Positions 16,447 through 25,681 of a stretch of DNA of 64,000 bases are shown piece by piece. The position numbers and the translations under genes were made by a program. Under the pieces are notes generated by a model. That model was not told the origin of the DNA and made no database searches. It saw only the letters and a program-made list of their open reading frames with translations. Every line of letters starts with the position of its first letter. Positions within the stretch are counted from its first letter, which is position 1. Source of the stretch: Schaedlerella glycyrrhizinilytica_A (lineage in GTDB: Bacteria > Bacillota > Clostridia > Lachnospirales > Lachnospiraceae); the NCBI RefSeq assembly GCF_042852765.1, contig NZ_AP031414.1; one strand, 5' to 3'.

Positions 16447-17423
16447 TATGCCTCGATATATTTCTCAAAATTTTTGATGCGATCCATCTTTTCATCCAGC
16501 AATTCTTTGTTCGCCATGATCTTCGGTGCGCAGATTGCTCCAAATCCCTGAATCTCCGTTGTATGCTCGCGAAGTCCTTTGAACGTGCCTCTGGCTCTTG
16601 CCTGCTGTTCCTCGGAGAATGTCACTTCCAGCTTGTCCCCGTTGATCGCGATCTTTCCCTCGATTCCGCAGATCGGACATTCTACGGTTGTAGTTCCGTT
16701 GACTGTCAGAAGATTCTGATGGCAGACCGGACATGTTCCGGTTCCCTGCGGCGCATAGAATTCTACATCTTCCGGGTTCATCTCAAATGCGGCTGCGGTA
16801 CGTTTTCCGATCTCGTGCATACGTTCGATCAGTTCGTCGTCCAGATATGGATTTGCTACGGTTCCCATGCTGTAAGCGTTATAGTTTGCAACGACCTGCA
16901 TCATCGCCGGGAATCCGAACAGATGCAGAGATGCGGTTCCCATGGACGTCCAGTTTTCTGTGCTTGCGCCTCCTACGGAAATGTAAGATACCGTACGTCT
17001 CTTTAAGCGCTCCTGCGGAAATTCATCCGGATTTCCCGGCATTTCTCCGCTTCTTCTCTTGTCCAGCACCCAGTTGATCGCGGATACATCATGACGGCAG
17101 GAGAAACGGTCTACAAAGTCTTTGAACTGTCCTACCGGCTGAAGCACATAAACCGGAGCAGCAAGGATGATCGCATCTGCCGCGCGAACTTCATTTTCAA
17201 GCATCTGGAAATCGTCTTTGATGATACAGTTGTTGTCTTTTCCTTTTTCCAGAGCTGTCGAACATGCTCCGCATCCGATACAGCGTCCGATATTCAATCG
17301 CTGTGTATTGATAAATTTGATCTCTGCGTCCGGATACGCCTCGCGTGCTCCGTACAGCGCTTCTTTCGTGAGAATGTCGCAGTTTGCATTTTTCTTTCCA
17401 AATGATAACCCTAAAATCTTCAT
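16446..17423 (-). CDS. NADPH-dependent FMN reductase / iron-sulfur flavoprotein-like protein
   Basis: A 325-residue cytoplasmic protein. The N-terminal 190 residues are a flavodoxin-like fold (MKILGLSFGKKNANCDIL, then AAPVYVLQPVGQFKDFVDRF) with the Cys cluster GRCIGCGACSTA, which suggests a 4Fe-4S site. The C-terminal part (about 235-270) adds a zinc-ribbon pair, CPVCH and CPICG. I start it at MKILGLSF with AAAGGGAT upstream. A 20-codon longer reading lacks a site. The likely role is two-electron reduction of a quinone, nitro compound or other acceptor. It is coupled to the ABM protein downstream. Confidence 0.85.
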   Translation of the reverse strand: MKILGLSFGKKNANCDILTKEALYGAREAYPDAEIKFINTQRLNIGRCIGCGACSTALEKGKDNNCIIKDDFQMLENEVRAADAIILAAPVYVLQPVGQFKDFVDRFSCRHDVSAINWVLDKRRSGEMPGNPDEFPQERLKRRTVSYISVGGASTENWTSMGTASLHLFGFPAMMQVVANYNAYSMGTVANPYLDDELIERMHEIGKRTAAAFEMNPEDVEFYAPQGTGTCPVCHQNLLTVNGTTTVECPICGIEGKIAINGDKLEVTFSEEQQARARGTFKGLREHTTEIQGFGAICAPKIMANKELLDEKMDRIKNFEKYIEA

Positions 17424-17587
17424 TGTTTTATCCCTTTCTCTCTTCATTTTGACCTTGGCGTCGATGATCACCGACCCTGACATCGTTTATGTATTTAAGT
17501 ATAAATCAGCCTCCCTCCGACGGCTTCCCTTTTTTTGCCGTCTTTCCTCGCTCAAAAATGACCTGTCTTTCCATTTTTCTTTTTACC

Positions 17588-17631
17588 ATAAAAACATGAG
17601 GTCAAAATTACACCTCTGATTTTGACCTCAC
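17588..17631 (-). terminator. Terminator of the GH35-like gene
   Basis: Perfect 12-bp stem TGAGGTCAAAAT/ATTTTGACCTCA, followed on the minus strand by TGTTTTTATGG. Confidence 0.85.
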
Positions 17632-17650
17632 TGTTTTTCATATCCCAATA

Positions 17651-19210
17651 TCAGTATTTATATAACTCCACATACAGACATTCTGCCATATCTCCGCATT
17701 TCAGGCTCATCTGCTCATCTCCGTTCAGGATTCTTCCCGGCAGCCACTCGCCGTTTTTGATCTCGCCCTCCTGTACTTTGACATAATTCACTTTCTTTCC
17801 GTCACTTTCCTTTGCACGGAATGTAAATGTACTTCTCATGCCGACGATCAGGAATTGATCTTCTGAAAGTTCATAGATCATTCCTGCTGCCAGTGGTTTC
17901 TCCGGCATCTTCGGCGCATATGCCACCGATACATCATAATTTTTAAACCGGAAATAGGTTCCGAAATCTGTATCGGATTTCCGCACATACGCTTTCAGAT
18001 GCTCGCTTCCGCGGTATTTCATATAAAGCGGTTTCATCTCATCGATCAACTGATAGACTCTTCCGAGATATTCTTTACTTCCCCGTATCTCAAACGCAGA
18101 CGGATCGATATTGAGCGCCGCCATCACTTCCATCGGCGGACGGTCGATCGCTTCCTGCGGCAGCGCAAGATCCTCGATCCCAAATGGGGAATAGCAGATC
18201 GCATTGTGTTTTCCAAAGGCATACAGCGCGTAAGATGCCGTCACCGCGTCTTTTCGGACTTCCGGCACAAACAGCGGATTGCCGTCGTAACTATATTCAT
18301 CCATCACATTTGCCACATACGGCACATAAATATCCGGCGCCAGCGTAAACAGCGCCGGAGCCGCCATCTTCCAGATCTTATGTACTTCACAGACCGGACC
18401 GCCTGACGGATAAGATCCCGCATACCATGGATATTGCCTGAGCCACGCATTCGCATAGCATGGAAGCGGATATTCTTTCCGCCCCGCATCTGTGATCTGC
18501 TCCACCGCTTTCGCAAAATGATATGCCATAAAATATTCTTCCGCATCGTCACCGAACGCAGATTTCCAATCCCCCCGCGCGCCGTAAAGCTTCGCCATTT
18601 CCTCCGGGATTTCTTTTGCAAACGCTTCCCTTGCCCTCGGGCTGTAATCGCACGCCGTATTCAAAAGTCCGATCTCATTTTCCACCTGCATGACGATCAC
18701 GGTGGATTCGTCCGCATCAACTTCCCGGATGTGCGCCATCACCGCCGCAAATACTTTCGCATCCTTTTCGACCGCGTCCCGGCAGAGCGGTGAGATCGTA
18801 TTGATCGTCTCGCCCAGAGCCGTCTGCACGCGCCAGTATTTTTCCGAATCCCGCTTCATCCAGCCCGGCACATAAAATGATTCTGCATTTTTCCAAAGCC
18901 CGAACCATAGAAAGATCAGATGCATCTTATGTTTTCTTGCCTGCCGGATCAGTCCGTCCGGAAGTGTGAAATCATACTGTCCCTCTTCCGGCTCGATCGA
19001 CTCCCAGTAAAGCGGTACGATCAGAGAATTCAAATGCATATCTTCCACTTGTTTCCACACATGTTCTTCCATATAATCCAGACTGCTCGCACTGGAATTG
19101 TGGATTTCTCCGCTCAATGCGAAGAACGGTTCCCCTTTCACATATAACGTGGAGATCCGACCGTCTTTCCGGATCTCCGGAATCGGGTATTTTTCTGTTG
19201 TTTCACCCAT
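17651..19210 (-). CDS. GH35-like glycosidase (beta-galactosidase type, DUF5597-like)
   Basis: A 519-residue intracellular TIM-barrel glycosidase. The GEPFFALSGEIHNSS start, PLYWESIEPEEGQYDF and the acid/base Glu in VMQVENEIG (around residue 170) are typical of this clan-A group. FVPEVRKD, with the likely nucleophile Glu, is about residue 290. A C-terminal beta domain follows. I start it at MGETTEK because AAGGAGG precedes it; 34 more in-frame codons upstream have no family similarity. No signal peptide, so it acts on imported oligosaccharides. Divergent from the AraC gene. Confidence 0.85.
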   Translation of the reverse strand: MGETTEKYPIPEIRKDGRISTLYVKGEPFFALSGEIHNSSASSLDYMEEHVWKQVEDMHLNSLIVPLYWESIEPEEGQYDFTLPDGLIRQARKHKMHLIFLWFGLWKNAESFYVPGWMKRDSEKYWRVQTALGETINTISPLCRDAVEKDAKVFAAVMAHIREVDADESTVIVMQVENEIGLLNTACDYSPRAREAFAKEIPEEMAKLYGARGDWKSAFGDDAEEYFMAYHFAKAVEQITDAGRKEYPLPCYANAWLRQYPWYAGSYPSGGPVCEVHKIWKMAAPALFTLAPDIYVPYVANVMDEYSYDGNPLFVPEVRKDAVTASYALYAFGKHNAICYSPFGIEDLALPQEAIDRPPMEVMAALNIDPSAFEIRGSKEYLGRVYQLIDEMKPLYMKYRGSEHLKAYVRKSDTDFGTYFRFKNYDVSVAYAPKMPEKPLAAGMIYELSEDQFLIVGMRSTFTFRAKESDGKKVNYVKVQEGEIKNGEWLPGRILNGDEQMSLKCGDMAECLYVELYKY

Positions 19211-19352
19211 CAGAACATCCTCCTTAATCTGTTTTCTGTTTGTCTCCTTTTGGTTTGTTTTCCTTTTTGGTTTATATTCCGTTTCTGCCTTTATTATAAG
19301 GATTCTTGACATCCGATCACAATCTTAATATCATAATATTTATATAATAATA

Positions 19353-19402
19353 TTAGCATCAGTGTACAAGGGGGAAAACATTCCTTGTACACCGACGCTA
19401 AG
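19353..19402. repeat. Palindromic repeat, family P, short complete copy
   Basis: The left arm TTAGCATCAGTGTACAAGG (19353-19371) and right arm CCTTGTACACCGACGCTAA (19383-19401) form a near-perfect palindrome with an 11-nt centre. It fills the space between the divergent GH35-like and AraC genes and ends against the AraC ribosome site. Confidence 0.8.
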
Positions 19403-19415
19403 GAGGTCTTACACT

Positions 19416-20252
19416 ATGATGTTCCATATCCAAAATCCGAACCGCCCGCTCCCACTGCAGCTGGAACTGATCGGAGTCGACCATCACCAGGAACCGATCG
19501 TCCGCCCCGGTGGCATGCCGTTCTTCCAATGGTTTTACTGTGTCAAAGGACAAGGGGAATTTATTGTAAACGGACAGCGTTCTATCATTTCTCAAGGGCA
19601 GGGGCTTCTCATTTATCCGGAGATTCCGCATGTCTATCAGGCAGTTTCCGATGACTGGACGGTGCATTTCATCGGATTCGGAGGATCAGCTTGCAGGGAA
19701 ATTCTTCACGCACTGCAAATGTACGAAACCGGCGTCTATCATTTGTCGATTCCGGAAATCTTCGAACGCCATCTCCGGACGATCTGCCTGATACACGACC
19801 GCAGTATTTCCGATCATACAAAAAACGATTCGCTTGAATTTTCCAGAGAATGTTACGGTTTTCTGCTCGATCTCTGCCCGTCTGTCTCGCGGATTTATCC
19901 GAGCGCGCAAAAAAACACAAATGAACGGATCACGTCGGTGATCTCCTATATTGAGGAACATTATGCCGAAGATTTATCCTTAGATGAACTCGCCGCGCAT
20001 GCCGGGCTTTCCCGGGAATATCTCTGTGCCCTGTTCAAACAGACGATGCAGCAGACATTGTCCCATTTCATCCTCGGCATCCGCGTAAGCCGTGCCAGAG
20101 CATTGCTCCTCACCCATCCCGACATGAAGATACTGGATATTGCGCACACCTGCGGTTTTCAGAGTCCCAGTTATTTCGGAAAAATGTTCAAACGCGAAAC
20201 AGGGGTGACTCCGGAAACATTTCGCAAATCCCCCTCTCATTCAGTTCAGTAA
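19416..20252 (+). CDS. AraC-family transcriptional regulator
   Basis: A 278-residue regulator: an N-terminal cupin-like sugar-sensing domain (about 1-150, with MPFFQWFYCVKGQGEF) and two C-terminal helix-turn-helix motifs (about 180-275; LDELAAHAGLSREYLCALFKQTM and ILDIAHTCGFQSPSYFGKMFKRE). AGGAGG is 8 nt before the first of two ATG codons. The neighbours on both sides are glycosidases on the opposite strand, so it probably activates the GH35-like gene and perhaps the GH3 gene. It is a close paralogue of the regulator at 29192. Confidence 0.93.
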   Translation: MMFHIQNPNRPLPLQLELIGVDHHQEPIVRPGGMPFFQWFYCVKGQGEFIVNGQRSIISQGQGLLIYPEIPHVYQAVSDDWTVHFIGFGGSACREILHALQMYETGVYHLSIPEIFERHLRTICLIHDRSISDHTKNDSLEFSRECYGFLLDLCPSVSRIYPSAQKNTNERITSVISYIEEHYAEDLSLDELAAHAGLSREYLCALFKQTMQQTLSHFILGIRVSRARALLLTHPDMKILDIAHTCGFQSPSYFGKMFKRETGVTPETFRKSPSHSVQ

Positions 20253-20266
20253 AGTCTTATAAAGTC

Positions 20267-20302
20267 GATCAGGCTGTACGGATATCCGCACAGCCTGATT
20301 GT
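20267..20302. terminator. Bidirectional hairpin between AraC and GH3 genes
   Basis: GATCAGGCTGTACGGATATC pairs with the following arm ending in AGCCTGATT, a stem of about 14 bp. There is no strong T tract on either side. Confidence 0.55.
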
Positions 20303-20312
20303 AAGTCCCACC

Positions 20313-22517
20313 TTAAAATTTCACTCTGATCTCTTCACACAGACAGTCTCTGGAATTGCCGCCGACATAGATTCGGAACAATCCGTCTTCTTTTACATAC
20401 TGTCCCTGATTGTCGTAAAATCCCATTTCTGCTTTTTTCAGCGTCAGTTCCACGCGTTTCTCTTCTCCCGGCTGCAGTTCAACCTTTGCAAAGCCGCGCA
20501 GTTCTTTGACCGGACGCACCAGACTTGCCGTCACATCCTGCATGTAAAGCTGCACCGTTTCCGTTCCGGTATGGTCTCCCGTATTTTTCACAGATACATT
20601 GACATGCAGGCAGTCGCTTTGTTCTTCCACATGAAGCTCCTCATATGCAAATGTCGTATAGCTCAATCCATAGCCGAACGGGTACAGCGCTTCATGCGGC
20701 GCGTCCAGATAGCGGGAAGTAAATTTACTGTTGCTTCCCGGACGTCCGGTACTCGGATGATTGTAATACATCGGACACTGTCCGCTCACAGACGGGAACG
20801 AAGACGCCAGTTTTCCGCTCGGATTGACGTCGCCGAATAATACGTTTGCGACCGCATTTCCCATTTCGATCCCAAGATGCCATGCCTCCACGATAACCGG
20901 CAGATGTTCCGCCTCCCATCCAAGCGCCAGCGGACGTCCGTTCATCAGAACCGTTACGACCGGTTTTCCCGACGCCAGCAGTTTTTCCAGAAGTTCCCGC
21001 TGTTTTCCCGGCAACGTAATGTCCGCTTTCGAGGACGCCTCTCCGCTCATGCTGCAAAGCTCTCCGACCACTGCCACGATCACGTCGCCGTCCGCGCACG
21101 CCCGGCGGATCTCTTCCTCGTTCAGTTCCCCCTCCGGTCCTCCGCACGGATAATAAGCGAGGTCTGCACCGCTCTTTTTCAGCCCGTCCAGGATCGACAC
21201 ACAGTCTTCCTCTTTCCAGCTCATCGCCCATGCGCCGCAGACTTCTTTCGCATCTGCCGCAAGCGTTCCGACAAGACTGATCTTCTGCCCTCTGGAAAGA
21301 GGCAGGATCCCGTTTTCATTTTTTAAGAGAACGATCGACTTTTCCGCCGCTTCACGCGCGGTCTGCACGTCCGCTTCCGGAAGTCCGCTCTGCTCATACA
21401 GCCTGATCACATCTTCCGGCACATACGGATTCTCAAACAAGCCGAGCCACATTTTCACGGAAAGGATCCGGCGGACAGCGTCGTCGAGCACGTCCATGGA
21501 AACCCGTCCGTCTTCCACCGCCTGTTTCAGATGATCTTTGTAAATATGCGTTCCCATATCCATATCCAGTCCCGCATTGACCGCCTGACATCCCGCGTCT
21601 TTTTCATCTTCCGCAATGCCATGCGCCACACATTCTTTGATCCCGTTGGCGTCGCTGACTACAAATCCCGGCAGTCCGTACCGATCTTTTAAAATCGTCC
21701 GGAGTGTGTAAGGATTGACGGTACACGGAACGCCGTTTAAATCATTGAACGCCGCCATTGCCGTCGCCGCGCCCTCTTCCACTGCCGCTTTGAACGTCGG
21801 AAGATAAACATTGTGAAGCTGGGAAACCGACATGCTCGTCGTATTGTAATCCCGCCCCGATTCACATGCGCCGTATGCCACATAATGTTTCAGACATGCC
21901 GCCACATAATCAGCCGTATCCGATGTATCGCTCTGGAGTCCCCGGATTTTTGCACGGGCAAATGTACTTCCGAGATACGGATCTTCTCCCGGTCCCTCCG
22001 ATACACGTCCCCATCTGGAATCTCTCGCCACATCGATCATCGGCGCAAAATTCCAGTTGATCCCATGGGCTCTCGACTCACGCGCCGCCAGATGCGCCGT
22101 CCGCTCAAACAACTCCGGGTCGAATGTTCCTGCTTCCGCGATCGCGATCGGATACACGGTGCGCAGTCCGTGGATCACATCAAATCCGGTCAGCATCGGA
22201 ATCCCCAGTCTGCTCTCCTCCACTGCGATCTTCTGCAGCTCATTATTTTTCCGCGGATCATCCGCCATCATCGCACCGACCATTCCGGCACGGATATCGT
22301 CTTCATGATAATCACGCTGTGCGGTGGACATGATCTTCTGAAATTCTTCTTTGGACAATCTGCCGTCCGTCATCATCTCGATCAGCTCTTCAAACGGCAC
22401 GTCGAATCCGCCGACGATGGACGGGGATTCCAGATTCATCTGTCCGATCTTCTCCTCCAATGTCATCTGCGCGAGCAGTTCTTCCACCCGCTCTTTTTGC
22501 TCTGCACTCAGTTTCAT
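20313..22517 (-). CDS. GH3 beta-glucosidase
   Basis: A 734-residue enzyme with no signal peptide. The N-terminal TIM barrel includes NFAPMIDVARDSRWGRVSEGPGEDPYL and the nucleophile Asp in GFVVSDANGI (around residue 290). Next comes the alpha/beta sandwich (residues about 385-600; KSIVLLKNENGILPL). The C-terminal fibronectin III-like domain (about 640-730) is complete. This is the BglX-type arrangement. It hydrolyses beta-linked glucose or xylose from short oligosaccharides. AGGAGG precedes the ATG. A full double-hairpin repeat lies 38 nt upstream of the start and may be in its leader. Confidence 0.95.
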   Translation of the reverse strand: MKLSAEQKERVEELLAQMTLEEKIGQMNLESPSIVGGFDVPFEELIEMMTDGRLSKEEFQKIMSTAQRDYHEDDIRAGMVGAMMADDPRKNNELQKIAVEESRLGIPMLTGFDVIHGLRTVYPIAIAEAGTFDPELFERTAHLAARESRAHGINWNFAPMIDVARDSRWGRVSEGPGEDPYLGSTFARAKIRGLQSDTSDTADYVAACLKHYVAYGACESGRDYNTTSMSVSQLHNVYLPTFKAAVEEGAATAMAAFNDLNGVPCTVNPYTLRTILKDRYGLPGFVVSDANGIKECVAHGIAEDEKDAGCQAVNAGLDMDMGTHIYKDHLKQAVEDGRVSMDVLDDAVRRILSVKMWLGLFENPYVPEDVIRLYEQSGLPEADVQTAREAAEKSIVLLKNENGILPLSRGQKISLVGTLAADAKEVCGAWAMSWKEEDCVSILDGLKKSGADLAYYPCGGPEGELNEEEIRRACADGDVIVAVVGELCSMSGEASSKADITLPGKQRELLEKLLASGKPVVTVLMNGRPLALGWEAEHLPVIVEAWHLGIEMGNAVANVLFGDVNPSGKLASSFPSVSGQCPMYYNHPSTGRPGSNSKFTSRYLDAPHEALYPFGYGLSYTTFAYEELHVEEQSDCLHVNVSVKNTGDHTGTETVQLYMQDVTASLVRPVKELRGFAKVELQPGEEKRVELTLKKAEMGFYDNQGQYVKEDGLFRIYVGGNSRDCLCEEIRVKF

Positions 22518-22554
22518 AACCTGCTGCCTCCTGTCCCTTTATCTTCGCGGTATC

Positions 22555-22639
22555 AATCACCGGAAGTGCCAAAAGGCACATTCCGGGATTGTAAGCAGTC
22601 GCCAAGGTCTCGGGCAAGCCCGGACTTTGGCTCGTCGCC
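22555..22639 (+). repeat. Double-hairpin repeat, full copy 3
   Basis: Same 85-nt element as at 4732, with the complete CGGGC/GCCCG stem in the second hairpin. It is between the thiolase-operon terminator and the GH3 gene. Confidence 0.8.
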
Positions 22640-22644
22640 TGTAC

Positions 22645-22683
22645 AAAAAAAGGACAAGGAGCAGTTTTCCCACTCTCTTGTCC
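22645..22683 (-). terminator. Terminator of the thiolase-butyrate kinase operon
   Basis: On the minus strand, GGACAAG plus GAG pair with CTC plus CTTGTCC, followed directly by seven T residues. Confidence 0.88.
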
Positions 22684-22758
22684 ACCGCTATATCTTTATT
22701 ATAAGACAATCCCGCCGTTCTTCAATCTAAAGATTATTATATTTATATAACAATCTCG

Positions 22759-23280
22759 TTATCTTGACTCCGGAAGAATCTTTCTCACAAGCCATTTCTG
22801 GAGCGCGTCCACTCCGATCCCCACATATACGACGCCGGCGATCATCGCCACGCCGATCTGGATCGGCAGAGAACCAAGTTCCGCAACCGGAAGCGGTCCC
22901 ATGATCGTAAGACCGATCGCCCAGCCGCAGAGCCAGGACGGTACAAAGATCCACTTCGGCAGGCTCTCCCCGATCAGAACTGCCAGTCCGCCAAGCACAA
23001 ACAACGTACCGTACAATTCCACATTCGGATGAAACGGAAGTGTTTCCATGATCCAGACTGCAAGCACTGCCCAGAGATCTCCGCAAAGAAATCCGACCGC
23101 GATCTTCAGCGCATCTTTCCGCTTATTTCCGTTTGCCACATAAAGCCCCGCGCAGATCAGCGCCACCGCTCCGGTGCTCACACCGAGATATGGGGAAAGC
23201 ACCGCCCAGATCGGAGGCATAAATGCGATTCCAAATGCCAGCGTCAGCATATTGACCCGTTTTCTCTTTTTTTCATCCAT
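22759..23280 (-). CDS. DUF1097-family membrane protein
   Basis: A 173-residue polytopic protein with about five hydrophobic segments (LAFGIAFMPPIWAVL, AVALICAGLYVA, FVLGGLAVLIG and others). Its pattern fits DUF1097, which has no known function; a small transporter or permease role is conceivable. I start at MDEKKRKRV because AGGAG lies upstream, 4 nt past the butyrate kinase stop. It is the last gene of the thiolase operon, which suggests a role in moving the pathway's substrate or product. Confidence 0.78.
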   Translation of the reverse strand: MDEKKRKRVNMLTLAFGIAFMPPIWAVLSPYLGVSTGAVALICAGLYVANGNKRKDALKIAVGFLCGDLWAVLAVWIMETLPFHPNVELYGTLFVLGGLAVLIGESLPKWIFVPSWLCGWAIGLTIMGPLPVAELGSLPIQIGVAMIAGVVYVGIGVDALQKWLVRKILPESR

Positions 23281-23284
23281 GCGC

Positions 23285-24400
23285 TTACTCCTGCCACGGG
23301 AATCCGTCCCATACAAGTTTGCCTGTATATTCTTTGACTTCTTCTTCCCCGTTCAACACGCGGATCGCGCCTGCCGCCATCGCTTCCATCTCAAATTCAC
23401 CCGGATATGCGTAAACCGGAGCGATGAAAGAACAGCTTTCCGTGATCTGGCGGACCAGATCTTCATTATAGACCATTCCGCCTCCGAGCAGGATTCCGTC
23501 TACCTTTCCGTGGAGCACAGCAGCCATGGAACCGATACATTTCTCGATCTGGTAGATCATCGTGTTCCAGAGCATTTCCGCATACTTATCGCCTGCCTGC
23601 GCGCGCTTTGTCAGTTCCAGCGCGTCGGAAATTCCGGTATGGCTTACAAATCCGCCGGTTCTCGTACAGAGTTTCTTCACATCCGCGATCTCCAGATTCT
23701 CTTTCTTCATATATTGAAGCAGATCTGCAACGGAAACGCTTCCGCAGCGTGTCGGAGCCATCGGTCCCTCGCCGCCTACGATATCGTAACCGTCTACCAT
23801 TTTTCCCTGACGGTGCGCGGAAACAGAAATTCCGCCTCCGATATGGCAGACTACATAATTACATTCTTCATATTTCTTGTTCATCACATTTTTACTGTGA
23901 CGGATCGCTGTCTCTTTTAAGTTCAGCGCATGCAGATGGATGACGCGGTTCACGCCTTTGATACCGGTCATTCTCGCAAGATCCTGCAGTTCATCCACGT
24001 CCGGCGGATTGACAACCATTGCTTTTGCACCGTACTGTTCTGCAAATTCACGGGCAAGCTGCGGTCCTAGGCTTGCCGGATGGATGACGCCGTTGGCACA
24101 GTTCTTCGCATGTTCCAGCATCAGATCCGTCACTTCGTATGTGCCGCCCTCCATTGCCACAAGTCCGCCTCCGCGTCCTACAAACACGTCCACGTCTTCC
24201 AGAGATACATTTGCCTCTTTTAACAGAGACAGGATCATATCCCGACGGTATGGAAGCTGTTCGCTCAATGTAGCGAACTTCTCCAGTTCTCCCGCATCAT
24301 GGGAGACATTTTTTGAAAACAGACACTCTTCTCCGTCAAACAACGCGATCTTCGTCGATGTAGATCCCGGATTGAGCGCCAATACTTTATATTTCTTCAT
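23285..24400 (-). CDS. buk: Butyrate-type acyl kinase
   Basis: A 371-residue ASKHA-fold kinase that interconverts acyl phosphate plus ADP with the carboxylate plus ATP. The N-terminus VLALNPGSTSTKIALF is the acetate/butyrate kinase signature. VGRGGGL and CHIGGGISVSAHRQGKMVD fit Buk rather than AckA, as does the length. It stands 19 nt after the phosphotransacylase gene, so the pair would turn acyl-CoA into free acid and ATP. Butyrate, isobutyrate and other short acids are possible substrates. Confidence 0.93.
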   Translation of the reverse strand: MKKYKVLALNPGSTSTKIALFDGEECLFSKNVSHDAGELEKFATLSEQLPYRRDMILSLLKEANVSLEDVDVFVGRGGGLVAMEGGTYEVTDLMLEHAKNCANGVIHPASLGPQLAREFAEQYGAKAMVVNPPDVDELQDLARMTGIKGVNRVIHLHALNLKETAIRHSKNVMNKKYEECNYVVCHIGGGISVSAHRQGKMVDGYDIVGGEGPMAPTRCGSVSVADLLQYMKKENLEIADVKKLCTRTGGFVSHTGISDALELTKRAQAGDKYAEMLWNTMIYQIEKCIGSMAAVLHGKVDGILLGGGMVYNEDLVRQITESCSFIAPVYAYPGEFEMEAMAAGAIRVLNGEEEVKEYTGKLVWDGFPWQE

Positions 24401-24419
24401 CTTGTATTTCCCTCTTTTC

Positions 24420-25421
24420 TTACCGCATTCCCGCTGCGCGGACTGCGCTGATCACGATATTTCCTTTGATCTCGGAAACCGGAGCCCCTCTGGAACAGTC
24501 ACATACCACTTTGTTGAATCCCTGAAGCATCGGACCGTACGCGTTGGCGTGTCCGAACTGCTGGATCAGTTTGACTGCCACATTTCCTACATTCAGATCC
24601 GGCCAGATCACAACGTTGGCTTTTCCTGCCACTTTGCTCTCACGTCCGACTTTCTTTGCCGCAACAGCCGGAGAGATCGCCGCGTCGAACTGGAATTCTC
24701 CGTCGATTGCGAGATCCGGGCGCTGTTCCCTGGCAATCTTCACCGCCTCCACAACTTTGTCGATCAGTTCTCCCTGACCGCTTCCAAGTGTGGAATAACT
24801 TACCATCGCGCACCGCGGCTCCCAGTCGAGCAGAGCTTTTACTGTGTCGCATGCGGAGATCGCAATGCTTGCAAGCTGCTCTGCATTCGGATTGGTGCAT
24901 ACCGCGCTGTCTCCCACTGCCAGAAGACTTCCCTCGCTGCCCTCAAATCCCGGAATATCGCAGAGTCCGATACTGGAGATCGTGCTGATCCCCGGCTGCA
25001 TTCCGATGATCATCTGTCCTGCCAGAAGAACGTCTCCGGTCGTATTATCAATCCCGGCAAATGTAACTTCCGCCTCTTCCACTGCCTGCATGACCATCGC
25101 ATAGTAAAGCGGATCCTGCATCCGGCGTGCGAGCGCCTTTTCTTTCAAAAATCTGCCCGGCTGCGCTACATACATGCCGATCAGTTTGTTCTTATACTCT
25201 TCTTCCTGAATATCGACAAAACGGAATACCGAACTGTCATATCCACGTTCCTCACTCAAATCTTTAAGCTTCTTAGCGTCTCCTACGAGGATCGGAATGA
25301 TATAACCGTCTTTTCCGGTCTCATAAGCCGCCTGCATCATCTTCTCATTTTCCGCTTCCGGAAATGCGACGCGCTGCGGATTTTGCTTCGCTTTCTCGTA
25401 AATCTGATCTAAAATACTCAT
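24420..25421 (-). CDS. Phosphate acyltransferase (Pta/Ptb family)
   Basis: A 333-residue soluble enzyme converting acyl-CoA and phosphate to acyl phosphate and CoA. RVAFPEAENEKMMQAA at the start, the long SEGSLLAVGDSAVCTNP segment, and the GPMLQGFNKVVCDCSRGAPVSEI ending are typical of the PTA_PTB domain. It looks somewhat closer to Pta than to Ptb. Next to a Buk-type kinase it probably handles the acyl-CoA released by the thiolase. Its start ATG is directly adjacent to the stop of the ACP-like gene (25421/25422). Confidence 0.9.
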   Translation of the reverse strand: MSILDQIYEKAKQNPQRVAFPEAENEKMMQAAYETGKDGYIIPILVGDAKKLKDLSEERGYDSSVFRFVDIQEEEYKNKLIGMYVAQPGRFLKEKALARRMQDPLYYAMVMQAVEEAEVTFAGIDNTTGDVLLAGQMIIGMQPGISTISSIGLCDIPGFEGSEGSLLAVGDSAVCTNPNAEQLASIAISACDTVKALLDWEPRCAMVSYSTLGSGQGELIDKVVEAVKIAREQRPDLAIDGEFQFDAAISPAVAAKKVGRESKVAGKANVVIWPDLNVGNVAVKLIQQFGHANAYGPMLQGFNKVVCDCSRGAPVSEIKGNIVISAVRAAGMR

Positions 25422-25661
25422 TTACATCTGCTCCTCAACTTTGTCCACCAGTTCGCCGATTGTTGCGCATGCCGCCGCTACCTGAAGCTGGATCAGAACG
25501 TCCAGTTCGTTTTCGATTTCGGAAACAAGTCCTACCATCAAAAGGGATGCTCCGCCCAATTCTTCTTTGATCTTTGTGTCTACGCTCAGTTCGCTTGCGT
25601 CTTTGTTGTAAGACATCGCTACCAGTTCAATGATCTTTGCTTCTAATTCTTTTCTATCCAT
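25422..25661 (-). CDS. Acyl carrier protein-like protein with altered DSL motif
   Basis: A 79-residue helical protein with the ACP layout. Around the attachment site it reads LGGASLLMVGLVSEIENELDV. The Ser to be phosphopantetheinylated is present, but the Asp before it is Ala and the acidic residues that follow (DSLD...E in normal ACPs) are Leu and Gly. These acidic residues are what AcpS and many partners contact. It could therefore be a dedicated carrier, or a structural subunit that is never modified. It is the third gene of the thiolase operon, between the DUF35 gene and the phosphotransacylase gene. Confidence 0.82.
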   Translation of the reverse strand: MDRKELEAKIIELVAMSYNKDASELSVDTKIKEELGGASLLMVGLVSEIENELDVLIQLQVAAACATIGELVDKVEEQM

Positions 25662-25681
25662 GATAAATCTCCTTTTTCTTT

